Source: Syncephalis plumigaleata (Eukaryota > Zoopagomycota > Zoopagomycetes > Zoopagales > Piptocephalidaceae). From it: DNA of 64,000 nt. The stretch spans positions 372,001 to 436,000 of the forward strand of contig JAIXMF010000015.1 of NCBI GenBank assembly GCA_025201365.1. The letters are read 5' to 3'. How positions within the stretch are numbered: the first letter of the stretch is position 1; each line of letters begins with the position of its first letter. The translations under genes and the position numbers were made by a program. The notes under the pieces were generated by a model, which had not been told where the DNA came from, ran no database searches, and was given only the letters and a program-made list of their open reading frames with translations. Positions 47,076 through 61,234 of the stretch are shown here, one piece after another.

Positions 47076-49671
47076 ATGACGGAACTACCTTCGGCATTGT
47101 CGCCTCACGAAACGATATGGCGGTTGGCTTCCGCTTACATTAAGCATGCCAAACAACTTGTACCGTTTCTAAATACTCATCCAAAGACCGCGACCATCGA
47201 GTATCAGCGTGATATACTTGCCGCTATAGCACTGTTAAAAAGTATACTGTCGGGTAGTGTCGCACGTCATGCAACGTCTACTGAATCAACAAGCTATCAC
47301 TCGGGAGTAGCTGGCGGTAATCTGTCAACTATCGTAGAGATAAAAACGCGATATAAACTAGCGCGTATTTTCCTCGAACACACGGAGAATGACGAGGAAG
47401 CAATAGGACAAGCAAGGAAACAGTAAGTATAACTGCAGTGTCGTTTATTATTATGCTTATCAATTATGATAGATTCACTTAGCGCGAGGTGTAAGTAAGC
47501 GAGTAATACATATGAAATGATATATTTATATAGATGGCTGCTATTTTACTTTCCAGATCTCAGGAATGGAACAGATATGTATGGGCGCGTATGCAGTCCA
47601 AATCAAGATACAAATACGTCAGGCCCAGTTTCGAATGGCTAAAGCAGCATTACGGGAAGCGCAGAAAGAATCGGAAAGGTAAGCAGAAGTGCCAGTCGTT
47701 GTATAGCAGAAGTAGCAAAGTAATCGATGATTCATTATTTCTAGACTCGGACTACATGGCTGGTATTATCACTTTATTGCATTACAGTTAAGGTTAAAGT
47801 ACAAGGAGATGTCGAGCAAAGACAAGCGTGTATTCACCGCACAGTTATCCATTCTGGCCGATACTATTGATTATGCGCGTGGTAATAAGCATGATGCTGT
47901 CCAGGTAACTAGTAAACGAATAGTGTTATTATTCTTGTTTATTAATCAGCAACTATATACTGTAGACGATATTCTTGCTGTTACGTGCGCATTATGGACT
48001 ATTGGCTAATGATGAGCGTGCTACGAGACAAGCACTTGATGAGGCAAATGTATGCTTATCGGAGGATCTCGATGATATGCCATTACACACGAGCATATCC
48101 GAGACGGTTCGTATGGCTCGACCGCATAATGGAACATCGATCATGCACGCACGCTACTATTTACTACGTATACTATATGGATTGCACTATGGAGATGCCA
48201 AAGCAGTGTCGATATCATTACAACAACTGCGAGATATATTCAATTGGTGGACATTGGTGAATGCAGAATTAGCAGAACAGGATAAGCATACGATTACTTG
48301 TTACGAAATGAAGTAAGTGCACGTCTAGTACTAATGTATAATGCACTAATATATATATTATATTGTAATGACTAGCATGTAATGCAAATATGCGCATAAC
48401 ATGGCTGTCACGTCGACAAATAATGACATTCGGCAACTACTTGTTGGCCATTGCTTACCATCAGACATCGAGTCAAACAGCTCACGAATTGATGATAAGT
48501 GGTATAAGACAATTGATAGGTGGGTTATTCATTCTTTAGTGCATGATAAGTATACTTACATTACGATCTAGTAACATCAAATGGAATACAAGGTGAGCTA
48601 TCATGATGCATTCCTAGCTGTATTGTGCCATTAACCTGTTTGGCAATTAGAGCAAACATCAACAGCTATGCCATATTCCGTAGTATGGTATGACAGGATG
48701 CGAGCACACTACTGGCTATTACTAGTAGATGTTTACTTGGCTAATAACAGCATCGACAAGGCTACTAGTGTAAGTAATAATGGTCATATTTACGCAATTA
48801 AATAGTTACACGTCCATTGATGAATCAATGAATAGGCATGGGAGACGGTTACTGTTTGGTGTCGACATAGGAATGCATGGTCGTTGTTTAGCAGTCAACT
48901 AGTATTACGCTACGCATGGATAATGCAAGCAACCGGTAATGTGGATAAGGCAAAATACTATTACGGAATACTGGTAAGCACATCTGCTGTAGGATTATCT
49001 CCATAATGCATTGACATCTAATCTAATATGGCTTGAATGTATGAAGCAACAATGTAATACTACCAGCACGATTGCTACATTATGTAATTCATTATTGGAT
49101 CTAGCCAATAGATCTAAAAGCGGCTTCAAATTGCCTACCGATATTGATGGCTCATCATTGACAGCTACTCAACAAGTAGTAACAAGCTTAATGGGTAGCT
49201 TTGAGGATCTTCCACGTCAAAAGAAAAAGTAAGTAACAACTAGACAACTGAGTGAAGTAATAATGAGTTGCTCAACAACATTGATGTTTAGACAACGATT
49301 ACAAAGTGCACTATCCTTAGCGAATACTACGCAAACATTCAGTTGCATCGATTCATTCTAGCACGTCTAGCCGAGCTATACTATTCCGTAGCAGATGAAG
49401 AAAGTATAAAGATGCTAAGTGCCGCTTACCATCTGGCATGTACATCAAATGATCACCTATTGTCTACAGTAGTAGTCGGTCGATTAGCAGGTAAATACAA
49501 TTACCTATTAGTGTGATTTGACTAGTATAATGTCAACGATGTATTAACGTAATCACTATTATAGATCTACATCGTCGACATGGTCGAAAAGAGACGGCAG
49601 ATCATTTGTATCAGCAATTGACAAAGCATAAACATCAAGCACATCTACAATTAACAACTCATCCTATTTAG
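47076..49671 (+). CDS. MAU2: MAU2/Scc4 cohesin loader subunit
   Basis: TPR-like superhelical protein that pairs with Scc2/NIPBL to load cohesin on chromosomes. The N-terminus has LASAYIKHAKQLVPFLN and TRYKLARIFLEHTEND, matching the TPR start of Mau2/Scc4. Downstream segments include QFRMAKAALREAQKESER, IALQLRLKYKEMSSKDK, ARYYLLRILYGLHYGDAK, MRAHYWLLLVDVYLANN (about 48700-48740) and LADLHRRHGRKETADHLYQQ near the end. At least nine exons occur; first donor at 47423, last exon ends with TAG at 49669-49671. Some junctions do not keep phase by eye (notably around 47530-47560), so the full protein is not reconstructed. It converges on the CENP-A gene, 121 bp away. Confidence 0.85.
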
Positions 49672-49792
49672 CTGGCAAGCCTATATATGTATGTATATGT
49701 ATATGTATACATTCTCAATAAAGAAAATATATCAAGCATAAAATCAAAAGTTCATGAGGAACAAATACAGTTGATGGAGATGAAATGGACTA

Positions 49793-50484
<692 letters not shown>

Positions 50485-51963
50485 TGTACTATTTATATAT
50501 GTATGCATATGCACGAATATTCATAGATAGTCAGTCAGCGATGCAGTGTATCAAGTCTTCGTTATATTCATTGAAGCTCAAGTCATTACCGTTATAATTG
50601 ATATAGATCACGATAGATTCGACTAGAGTATCAGTTAAAGGAAATAGAAAGAGACAGCTAACGAGTTGTGTGATTCAATAAAACGAACAACCAGCCTATC
50701 AACGTGTTTGTAAACAAAAAAGCGGCTGCTTATTACGATGATACAAATGGACATTTTTGTTACTTGAACCAATCCTTATTTCTCAATCTTCTTTACACAC
50801 CATTCGTATCGTGTAGCAACATGCACCCACAGACACTCCTGTGTATATGTGTATGCGCGTGTACGTGCGTGCGGTTGTATTTTCTAAAGTTGCTGCATCT
50901 TGCGAACGGGACGAATAATGCCTGCAGCTAGACTGGACCACTATATATATGTATATATATATGTACTGAGGGATATTCAATATGAAACAGTAATCGTCTA
51001 TTAATGTTGTTGTTTGCATATGATCATATTGCTACTATTGCTTTCTTTTTCGTACTACCATCATTGTGGTTATTTACAGGGTTATTTGCAGTTTTACATT
51101 AATTATCATAGTAATAAGAGCAATAGCAGTTGTCACTATTATTCTACTTGTTTCATGCATCCACCTCAATCTACTTCATTTATTCTTAATACCTTTGCTA
51201 TTTAAGTTAAAAAAGTGCCACTATTACTCTTTGCTTTTTTGTTCAGTAGTTTAACTTGCCTTATACTCTAACTTTGTACGTGCGTATATGCAATAATCTC
51301 CTTATCCTTTTATTCCTCTTTCTTATAGTACAAGTATCTACTACTCTTAGTATCTAATATACACTTGTCTGTTCTCTTTCTTTCTTACTCATTTAGTCGT
51401 TATTTATTGTAGTGCAGGTATACCTGTTCATCATCACTACTATTCGTTATATATACATATATATTATAGTCTCTAATCAGTTCTATTTTATCTCGCTATT
51501 TATTTTATTTTATTTTGCGTAACAGCTTGTTGATCTTGCAGCAAGCGTTGCATAGAGGCTGCTTTGGCGTGTGAATGAGCAAACGAATGAATAGCCTTTT
51601 GTTGACATAGACCTACAGACTTTAAACGGTTAGCACGCATATAACAGTCGCGCGTGCTGCGTGCCTTCTTCTGTTCTTTTTTATCCTCACTTGCACGCTA
51701 CAGAACCGTCGTCTTTACTATTCCGTTCTATCTGCCACGATTACCTGCTAGACACGTATAGTGAACCTTAATACAGCGACACACTCGTACTCTGCACGCT
51801 TACTCACTCACTCCTCTCGTCATTCTCGTTTCTACTATTTATACACCATATACACCATAATATTACAGATTAGCGTTCTAGCTCCGACCATCTGCTAATC
51901 AGCCAACCCACCAACTAACCCACCAGCTAGCTAGCTAATTAATACTCGTAGTTTCATAGCTCA
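50485..51963. other. divergent upstream region
   Basis: 1.5 kb between CENP-A (minus) and the kelch gene (plus). It carries TATATATATGTATATATAT at 50942-50960, a T/C-rich leader and a CTAGCTAGCTAATTAAT stretch just before the kelch ATG. Open frames of 62-94 codons are Tyr/Leu/Cys-rich and have no motif. No RNA gene seen. Confidence 0.5.
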
Positions 51964-54900
51964 ATGCCGCAAACATACACTGGTGACTCGTCTAGACCCG
52001 GTGTCACTACACCGAATCCTCGAACACGGAGTCAAACGGCTGTTCAACGTATATCAGTAGATGAATCGACTCAGTCTCCGTTATTTCCGGCCACCTATGC
52101 TCCTCCTTTGTCACCATCGTTAGAAGTGGCGGGAGAGATGCATGACGGCTATGCTGCTTCCGAGGCGCATCGCACTCCGCGTCCACGATCAATGACGGCG
52201 GGACCACAGTCGAATGTGCGGTATCATAACCCGTCAACTTATTCGCCGAGATTGCATTCGGAACGATTTCGTTATGTGGGAGCAGCAGCAGCAGCCACTG
52301 TAGTAGCAGCCGAAGTACAAGCTGCAACCAACAATACAAGTAATCATTATCATGAATCAAGCATGCATACATCTAAAGACTATCACTCCACTACTAATCA
52401 TGGTCATAATCAACATACTAATTATCTACATCAGTATCATCCCACACCACTTGATAAACGCGCACTCTCTGCGGAATCACCAATTAATATCGTGCCTAAC
52501 GGAAGGCGTCCGTCAGGAGGTAACCTGAAAAATCCACGTGTCCAAATCACCACCAATCAAGGTGGAGGCTCTTACTCGCCTCATTCGCCAACATCGTTGT
52601 CACCGACAAGTGGCATGGCTAGTTCGCCACGCGGCGATCGACGTTGGCGCGAGAGACGTAACAGTAATGGCAACAACACTCGTATGTCACCCACGCATGA
52701 TGGTCATTTGTACGACATGTCAATCACTGCCGCATTACAGCATACATCTCCATCTGAATCTGATCAGTCACGCGGCTATTTCGCATCAAATGGCCAACCA
52801 CAACAGCAGCAACAACAACAGCAACAGCATCATCATGCAAAGACATCATCACATCAGCGCGTAGAAGTCTAGATTCTAGTAGGGAACGAGCTATTATTGA
52901 ACATTTTGCACCACGTACCGATCATCATGGACATCTTATGCTTCTTCCTCTTCACAAACACCTTTACATGATCATTCTAATAGAAGTACAAATCGTGAAC
53001 AAGAACAACATCAGCAACAACAACAGCATCATCATAATCATCGTCATCAGCAGCATCATCGACAACATCAACATCGTGGTTCTGGTCCAGATCATTCGGC
53101 AGCAAGTGCAGCCACTACAACTACAGAAGGGACTGGACGTATAATTGGCGACAGTAATGTATCGCGCGCCCCTTCTTTACGAGCGGTGGCAGGAGGTAAT
53201 GGACAAGGTTCAGGTCCCGGTCCAGGTCCAGGCATTGGAGGAGAATCCGCCATTAATGGTAATGGCAGTAATAGTAGACCGCCATCAGTGCCAGCATCGC
53301 GTAGAACGTCTATTAGAACGGAATCCCTATTGCTGACCAGTTGCCCGCCATTAATCATGTGAGACAGTTGTCATTAGTACAATTTGAAAGGACACTTGAA
53401 ACAGATGAACCTATCACGCGTTCCACTTCAAGCTTAACGCGTAAGTATATTGACAGAGTAGATAAGAAGCGGTAGGAGTGCGAATGTTGATGTAGCCAAG
53501 AGAAGGGTGGAGGGTGCATGAGTGGGAATCCTATTTGTTTCCAAAATGGAACGACGACAACTCTATTATGAACAGCTAGGATGAATTAGGAGTGTGTGAT
53601 ATGTGTGTGTGTAATGTGTGATGTGTGTGATGTAGACAAACGCACATGTTAGTGACTATTTGTAATGGGTGCCTTGGACATTTTCACTATGCTATGGGAT
53701 AATGTGTGATTAGAGAATGAGAGAGAGAGAAAATAGAGAACACGCCTAGCCAGCCAGTCAGCTAGTCAGAGAGAGTGACTCCTCTCTCTTTTCTCTATTT
53801 CCCTTTATTCCGAACCTGTTCTTACTGTCATCTGCCATTCACGCAGCATTGATCCTTAATTCATTATCCAAATAAGCAAACATACATACGTATAGCCAGT
53901 CCTATCTGGTAGTTCGTAATTAATATTATTTAACAAAAGCGATCGGAAACAAAGAGAGTGGCTAGCTCGGTAAGCATACTACTAGTCCTATAAGAATATA
54001 GGAGAAGGAGTAGCAGCGGCAGCTATCTTGACGGGTGAGGTGGCTATTGAACGGCATTCCTTCGTAGAGATGCCACATTCTTGTTTCCTGACAGGATGAC
54101 TTGTTGAATAGTATTTATTCCGAGATGCAACACTGTTGTATCTTTTATATATGCATTGAATATGGTGTAATTGCTTTGCTAAACGAGTAACACTAACCTT
54201 TTCGCTCTCTATTAGATACACGCGGTATGGCAAGCCAAAGTGGTAATGTCGGCTCACCAATGAGTATTGGTCAAGGGCATGTCAGTAGTGGTGCCGCTAG
54301 TGGCAACAACAACAACAACAACGGTCCTACTACGAGTAATCATAGCAACAGCAATAGTATTAGCTCGCATACAAATCGACGTGCTTCATGGCGTAATAGT
54401 CCAAGTGCGATAGCCTCGCTAGGAGGACGTAAAGATAGCGAATCGAGTGATTTTAGCACACCTAATCACTCGCCAGTCCCAATCCTAATCATGTAGCTGA
54501 ATCGAGTATTATCATCAATGGTGGTACTAGTATCACCACCACTACACCTACTAGTTATACCTCCTCGCCCAATACTACAATTACCGCTATCACATCGGCT
54601 ACAGTGAATGGCGCGAGTACACCCACGGGAATGAATGGTTATACCATGGGATACAATAATGGTACAGCAACGGTGGTAGAGGAAATGGATCTCATGGATC
54701 TAATGGAGCAGCACAGTAGGAGTAACAGCAGGAGCAGGAGGTATATTGACCATGAGTGGAGGACAGGCACCCGCACCAGTACCGGCACTCTACTGGAGTA
54801 AAGCGGCTACATTTGGCAAATCACCGCCTAAAGCATTACGCGCTCACACTGTAACCGTGGTCGGTGAGCGACTCTTCGTGTTTGGTGGATGTGATGCACG

Positions 54901-55822
54901 TGTCTGCTTCCACGATCTCTACATCTTTGACGCCGACACCATGTACTGGTCGAGACCACAAACGCGTGGCGACATACCACGCAACTGTCGTGCTCATTCG
55001 GCCACCCTTGTGGGACGACAGCTGTTTGTATTCGGAGGAGGAGATGGTCCCAACTACTTTAATCATCTATATTTATTGGATACAGGTAAGCTAATGGATT
55101 GTAATGTTGATTTATTTACACTAACGCCATGATTAATAGACACATTAACATGGCGATTAGCACAGCAAAAAGGTGATATACCAGGACCACGTCGTGCACA
55201 CACCACCTGCTACTTTGACGGGTATCTCTATTTATTCGGCGGTGGAGACGGTGTACGCGCTTTGAACGATGTCTACCGATTGAATACGCGTGATCTCAAC
55301 AATCTAGAGTGGAAACAGCTGCAACCCAAAGGTGAACCGCCTATTGCGCGTGGCTACCACACGGCCACACATGTAGGCAGTAAACTGGTGGTGTTTGGTG
55401 GATCCGATGGACATGAATGCTTCAGCGATGCACACGTTCTCGATTTAGTGACGTGCACTTGGTATCCACTCCTGTTGAACGAGGCAATACCTCGTTTATC
55501 GCACACGAGCACACTGGTAGGGTCTTATTTATTTGTTATTGGCGGGCATGACGGCGCAAAGTATTGCAACGATGTGCTTCTGCTCAATCTACTCTCCATG
55601 TGCTGGGAACGTCGACGTGTCTACGGACGACAACCCTCAGGACGCGGCTATCACACGTGTGTCCTATACGACTCGCGTCTCTTCGTCTACGGCGGTTACG
55701 ATGGTCAATCTGTATTCGACGAGGTGTGGATACTAGAATTATCAGCAAGCGCTTATCTACCGCAAATTAGAGGATTTGAGATTGCTGAAATAGACAGTCT
55801 TACAGATGAGCCAGTATCGTAA
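51964..55822 (+). CDS. kelch-repeat protein with disordered N-terminus
   Basis: The C-terminal ~350 residues (from 54746) form a kelch beta-propeller: repeats with LRAHTVTVVGERLFVFGG, CRAHSATLVGRQLFVFGG, RRAHTTCYFDGYLYLFGG, ARGYHTATHVGSKLVVFGG, RLSHTSTLVGSYLFVIGG and GRGYHTCVLYDSRLFVYGG, each with the conserved Gly-Gly and a downstream Trp. The last intron is 55086-55139. The N-terminal part (51964-54740) is Ser/His/Gln/Asn-rich with poly-Gln/His and poly-Asn, and carries a 775-nt intron (53441-54215). Fungal relatives act in signalling or cell polarity (Ral2/Tea1/Kel-type), but the exact partner is unknown. Frame changes near 52870, 53360, 54480 and 54740 lack splice sites and are probably indels, since the downstream frames are plainly coding. 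Confidence 0.85.
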
Positions 55823-56722
55823 TCAAAGGTAGTAGACGCAGCAACAACAACAACAACACTGGTAGTAATCAGTATTACTAATTTATCCAATAGTCAATAA
55901 TGATGAATAACTAGCAGATAATAATGATCCTACTTGATGTAGGGTCATTACGAGTGTTTAGAGACAATACACACGATCTCTACACGCGTTATTTATTCAT
56001 CATTATCGAATATCATTGTGAGCATCATCATATTACGGCAAATGATGATGATGTTTATTGCACTTTTCTTATTTGACAATTAACAGTAGATACAGTCTAA
56101 TCTCATTCTTTATCATTTGCTATTATAGCATTACAATTTAGCTTAACTTTATTGCGTGTTTTCTTTATCTCTCCTCTCACTCTCACTTCCTCTCCCTCTT
56201 TCAATCGCAATTGTTACGCGTATTCCTTTGTTCAATAAGGAGAACATCTGGTTTTTGATTCCATAAAACATTAATTCAATCCTTGTATTCATTAATACTT
56301 TGGTTTATTAAATGCTCGTGAAACAATCATCTAGCTATACTCCTACTGTTATCATCATTATTATGCATTGATATATCGCGTGTTTACAAGTATTGCATAT
56401 AATAGCAATCTATCTTGTACTGGTTGATCAATGTAGAATGTCATTACTGCATTAATTAGCCAAATTGGCTTACTCTACCCGTTTAACCTTTGTTTACACC
56501 TCTAACGACTCATTATCCTCTATGGGTGACTTCTCCTTTAATACATATATCCACCCTGTCATAATAACAATACTGATAACAGCCCCTTAGGGCAGCTCCT
56601 TTTACAATAAACAAGTAGATAAATAATAGTCCTACATTAAATATCGTATTTTGTAACGGCCGTTTAATCGTGATAAACCATTATCTATTATCTCTTATTG
56701 TTATCATCTTTTGTTATTAACA
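55823..56722. other. intergenic region
   Basis: 900 bp with CAACAACAACAACAAC just after the kelch stop codon, AT-rich sequence and a CTCTCCTCTCACTCTCACTTCC stretch near 56167-56195. No supported gene or RNA. It probably holds the promoter of the deacetylase gene. Confidence 0.5.
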
Positions 56723-58036
56723 ATGCGCCTTCTATTTAGCAGACATTGTTATTTAACAGAGTTATTTACTACCAACTCTGCATTATTAATATGGCTATCA
56801 TCATCATTAGTAGCAGTGTCATTATGGACAAGTGGTACTGATGCTACGAGTATTGTTCCAACACTTGGTGAGCATCACTCGAATGGACAAGTGGCACGTT
56901 CTCCTATGGCCCTTAATCATGGCTCATTACTTGCCTTATTGGAGCGACGTGCGGCTACACCAGGCCAACGATGTGGTACCGACAATCATCGACAGAAATG
57001 TGCGACAGGACAGTGTTGTTCCCCATATGGCTGGTAAGACTGGAGAACAGCAAAAGTGATATGGCGTGTGTGTGCGTGTGTGCTTGCCATTATTATATTC
57101 TGACTATCGTGTTTTCAAACCACTATTGCTACATACACGATTCTAGGTGTGGTGTAACCGCTAAACATTGTGGACATGGATGCCAGCATGGTTATGGTAA
57201 ATGTAACGAAGGTGAACCCACAAAAGAGCCATCGCCACCATCGCCATCGCCATCACCATCACCGCCACCACCAAATGATACTGATCCTCGAGATGAACCG
57301 GGCAATGAAGGTAATGCTGGTGGTGATAATCCAGGCCTAGTGTTATATACGTGTAAATTGCCACGCTCATTTGCCATGACATTTGACGATGGACCAGGCA
57401 AGGTAAACAACGGTTAGAACAGCTAGATACACATTGTAGTAACACTATTCGTAGTTATTTGATAGGGTGATTGATACACTGGATCGATTGAATGTGAAGG
57501 CGACCTTCTTCGTGAATGGCAATAACGTGGCAAATCTACACGAGCCAGCTGATCGTAAGAAATTATGGCGCGCCTACCAATCTGGCCATCAAATTGCGTC
57601 GCACACCTATTCGCATGCCGATTTGGATCAATTGAACGACGCAGGCATACGCGACGAGATGGAGAAACTGGACCATATCCTCAAGAGTATCATTGGACGT
57701 CGCCCCGTTTACATGCGACCACCGTATGGTAATGCCAATGCCAACACACAACGCACGCTCAATATGCTTGGCTATCGTATTGTTAATTGGAATATCGATA
57801 CATTGGACTGGCAACATCCGCAAGATGCGCAAGCCTCGTTAAAAGCCTATCGCGAAGCATTGGATCGCGTGCCCACTGATCGTAAAGCGTCGTTCATCTC
57901 GCTACAGCATGATATTCAGCCGTCCACCGCGACAAATCTCATTGAAGATGCGGTACGACTTGTGCGACAACGTGGTTTCCGACTAATGCGCGTAGACGAG
58001 TGTATGGGTGATGCCAACGGTGCCTATCGCCCATAG
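56723..58036 (+). CDS. chitin deacetylase with CBM18 chitin-binding module
   Basis: A carbohydrate esterase family 4 enzyme that deacetylates chitin to chitosan in the fungal wall. A signal/anchor segment (LLIWLSSSLVAVSLW) is followed by a Cys-rich CBM18 (hevein-type) module: RCGTDNHRQKCATGQCCSP, intron, then CGVTAKHCGHGC. A Pro/Ser linker follows. The catalytic NodB domain shows TFDDGP (catalytic base and metal Asp), HTYSHADLD (metal His pair), RPPYGN, DTLDWQHP and LQHDI. Exons 56723-57033, 57147-57402 and from about 57466 to 58036. At the last junction the donor is phase 0, but the acceptor leaves one extra base, and the few residues normally between TFDDGPGK and the IDTL helix appear to be missing, so a small exon or an indel is likely. 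Confidence 0.9.
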
Positions 58037-59740
58037 CAAGCAAGAAAGCAAGAAAGCAAGAAAGCAGGAGGATGAGGAGGCGGGTAGAAAAAGGCAATGT
58101 AGAGGAGGGATGAGCGAATAAACAGATATTGGATATCGCTTTGTGTTGCCTATGAACCATGTATAGCATGGGCACCTAATGTGTTACCATTTCCATCATT
58201 GATACATTTATAGTTTGCCTGTGACTGCAGTAATAATGACAAGCGTAAAATGTTCTTTATGATGTATCGATGATTCAATCGTACATGTCTTGTATAGCTT
58301 TTATTCTTCCATCTAGATTGAAGCAATAGACAATGACCATGTCCATTGAATAACATAGGCGATACTCGTCATTCTACTAGTGAACCGGTTCTTGGTGTAT
58401 GAAAACAGATAGAACAGGTTATATCATTAACCATACGGGATATTTATCCTCTTGTTAGTTAGGCGAGTACATACACACACCTACACGAGTAAAAGGTGCC
58501 TGAACTATGGAGAGTCATCTTCTTATGGAATGATAAAACGCATAATAGAAAACTGGTTTCTTCTTTACAGAGATGATTAACATATGACACTTAATGCTAC
58601 ACACTCTCGCCTATACAAGTGTACAACCAATGATTATGATAGCTGCCATCATCATACGGGTTTGTATATCTATAATTAGTATGCATTTTATTCTATTATC
58701 TACTTATTAGCAATGAGGGGATAGTGTGATGTATGATCTGCGTTATTCATTTAGTTTGTCATACCAAAAGAAGCGTACGAATAAACTTGTATTGCACATC
58801 TACGTTTGATTCCTTTTTACGTTGTTCTGCAGATATCATCTATTCCTATTCCTATACACATATACGATTATATGGTAATCAGTTGAACCACAAACCACTC
58901 ATTATAGCAGGCTACATGTGTATCTCTCCATTTACTGCATTATCTTCTATTAAAGCGCATTGGCCAAAAAGAACCGAGTAAAGCCATTATTGCATTCTAA
59001 GAACACGTGGGTTGGCTAATAGACAGCGATGATGGTCGTAATGTCGGGCGGACAATCCTTGCACTACTTGTACAAGCGGTATTGGATTAAAGAAGAGTGT
59101 CGAGTCGCCTATTTTGGATTAGGCACGTTCAATGGTTTCTTTTTAATTTGATGCGAGTCCGCTTTATTTCGCCTTCTTTCTTTCTTTCTTTCTTCCATTC
59201 TCTCTCTCTTTATCTTTCTCGCTTTCTTTTACGGTTTAACGAATCTCACCTGACGTATTTAGTCTATGTAAACCACTGCTTTAACGAACAAACAACCAAA
59301 CAACCAAACAAACAACCAAACAATCCAAAACGCTTACCTGCACCAGTTGGTATAAAAGTGTAGTGTATCTTGCTTCTCTCACCTGTTACTGTTATCACTG
59401 CTTCTTCTACTATTTCTTATTTGTACCCGTTCACTTGCCCTTCTGTTTATCCACCGTTGAATATACCATAACGTCTAGTATTCATACGGTTATCGCATCA
59501 GAAAAGAAAGTAAATTAACGTCTTCTTTCCCCTTAACTTGCGATTATTCTTGGATATCGTTTGCAGGCATTCCCGTAAAGCATTGTCGTGCCTGCTACTG
59601 GTCTAGCATACTTGTTCGACAACATCTTTTTACAAATAGATATCCATATCCCTCCTCCTCCTCTTCTTCTTCGACTTGCTGTTACGCTTCACCCATTCAC
59701 CTCTTCACCTCTTCATATCCATATCATCCTTGTCATCATC
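58037..59740. other. intergenic region
   Basis: 1.7 kb. Right after the deacetylase stop codon is a GCAAGAAAGCAAGAAAGCAA repeat. Further on are a CTTTCTTTCTTTCTTTCTTCC tract (59175-59197), AACAAACAACCAAACAACC (about 59285-59320) and a C/T-rich leader before 59741. No gene is supported. Confidence 0.5.
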
Positions 59741-60850
59741 ATGCCAATTCCTACACCTTCTGTCCATCCTGCTGACGCCTCACCCGATCATAGTCCTTTA
59801 CGTCCATTCTCTCGCTCTGCTATGACGGGAAATAACGAACGCGGTATCAATATACCATCCACCTCTACCACACCCATTCCTACGTCATCTATGGCTCGTT
59901 CGCTCGATCGTGATTCTATCACTACCGTCTACAGTAGACCATCCAGTGATGGCACATGGGCAACACGCTTTGACGTGGTCGCATCATCGTCGCCGTCATC
60001 CGCCTCGTCTGCCGAGAATCATCCTCGCTACAACAATGTAACCGCCAGTGCTACTGCCACCAGAGTGGATGGCGAATCTTCTTGTGGTACTGATGCGCAT
60101 GTACAACAGAACATTCCATTGGCTACACCGGTTGCCGCTCACGTTACCACTGCAACACCTAGAACAATGATGACGACGACCACTATGGTAAAACAACCAC
60201 AACCACAACCACAACCATTTCCTCATGATTCCTCGTCTGACGATGAGGATAACAAACAACAACAACAACACGCTCATGCTACTGATCTCCTTGCACTACG
60301 TCAACAATTGAATGAGGCCGAGTCAGCCCTTATTGAGAATGTATCACAATGGCAATTCCACTGGCATGAGATGGCCGAGGTGGAGCGTCTACGTCGTCTC
60401 GTACGTGAATCGGAACAACGAATGGCTCTTAACAACTCGTCATCACCATCAGCAGCAGTAGCTACTACTACTACTACTACTACTACTTCACGTAAATCCC
60501 TATCACGTAATAATAGTAATAGTCGTCGTGCAACAAAGATGGCTGCTGCTACACGTCGTCGTTCCAGCAGTTATGGTCAGACACACATGCCAATGGTGGG
60601 TTGTCTACCATTGAACTTCACCTCAGGATTTCGACGTAGTATAGATCGTGCCTTTTCTAATCCACGTCGTTCTCTTGAAGATGAAACAACTACTACCACT
60701 ACTACTGCAGCAACACGTCATCCATTGTCACATGCTAATGATGATCATCATGCCCGTTATCCAGTGAATGATCAGAGTAGTAATGCTGGTGGTGTAGTTG
60801 ATATTGCCAATAGTCCAGGTCAATCTGTGCCTGGTTCACGCATTCTATAA
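59741..60850 (+). CDS. disordered protein with a central coiled coil
   Basis: Single-exon frame of about 369 codons from the ATG at 59741 (the frame is open further upstream without a better start). Most of the sequence is Ser/Thr/Pro/Gln-rich with poly-Gln, poly-Thr and QPQPQPQP runs. An amphipathic helix with heptads (LLALRQQLNEAESALIENV, WHEMAEVERLRRLVRESEQR) lies at about 60280-60425. After it are basic clusters (TRRRSSSYGQ, FRRSIDRAFSNPRRSLEDE). Unknown function; coiled coil with Arg/Ser sites resembles cytoskeleton- or kinase-related scaffolds, but no homologue is recognised. Confidence 0.65.
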   Translation: MPIPTPSVHPADASPDHSPLRPFSRSAMTGNNERGINIPSTSTTPIPTSSMARSLDRDSITTVYSRPSSDGTWATRFDVVASSSPSSASSAENHPRYNNVTASATATRVDGESSCGTDAHVQQNIPLATPVAAHVTTATPRTMMTTTTMVKQPQPQPQPFPHDSSSDDEDNKQQQQHAHATDLLALRQQLNEAESALIENVSQWQFHWHEMAEVERLRRLVRESEQRMALNNSSSPSAAVATTTTTTTTSRKSLSRNNSNSRRATKMAAATRRRSSSYGQTHMPMVGCLPLNFTSGFRRSIDRAFSNPRRSLEDETTTTTTTAATRHPLSHANDDHHARYPVNDQSSNAGGVVDIANSPGQSVPGSRIL

Positions 60851-61234
60851 TGTCAATCCATTGTAGTAGTTACATATCATTATCATTATCATTAATAGTG
60901 ATCCATTAGAGAATGAATCATATAGTCATATATATATACTATGGTTTCTCGTTCATTTGTTGTTGTTGTTGTTCTACGTGAATCCATACCAACTATCAAT
61001 ATTATTATCGTGTTGCTAGTCGTAGTGTAGTCAATAAATATTGTCGTTTTATATCATTATATTAGGTTGTTATATAAGTAATAAAGTATTCATTATTCAT
61101 AATAATCCATTCTGTATAGCAACTATTCACGCGTATTAATAGTGATATAATAGAGTATTTATATGAGTGTATGTGTAAGTGAATGAATTACGCCTATGAT
61201 TACTCGTTGTTGTTGTTGTCACCATTACTATAGA
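60851..61234. other. spacer between convergent genes
   Basis: 384 bp of AT-rich DNA between the 3' ends of the coiled-coil gene and RLI1. TATATATATACTATGG near 60928 and AATAAATATTG near 61033 may be termination/polyadenylation elements. Nothing else seen. Confidence 0.55.

Noticed and set aside
53988-54260. 90-codon minus-strand frame in the kelch intron
   Set aside because: No motif and no start context; kept only as a note under the long intron.
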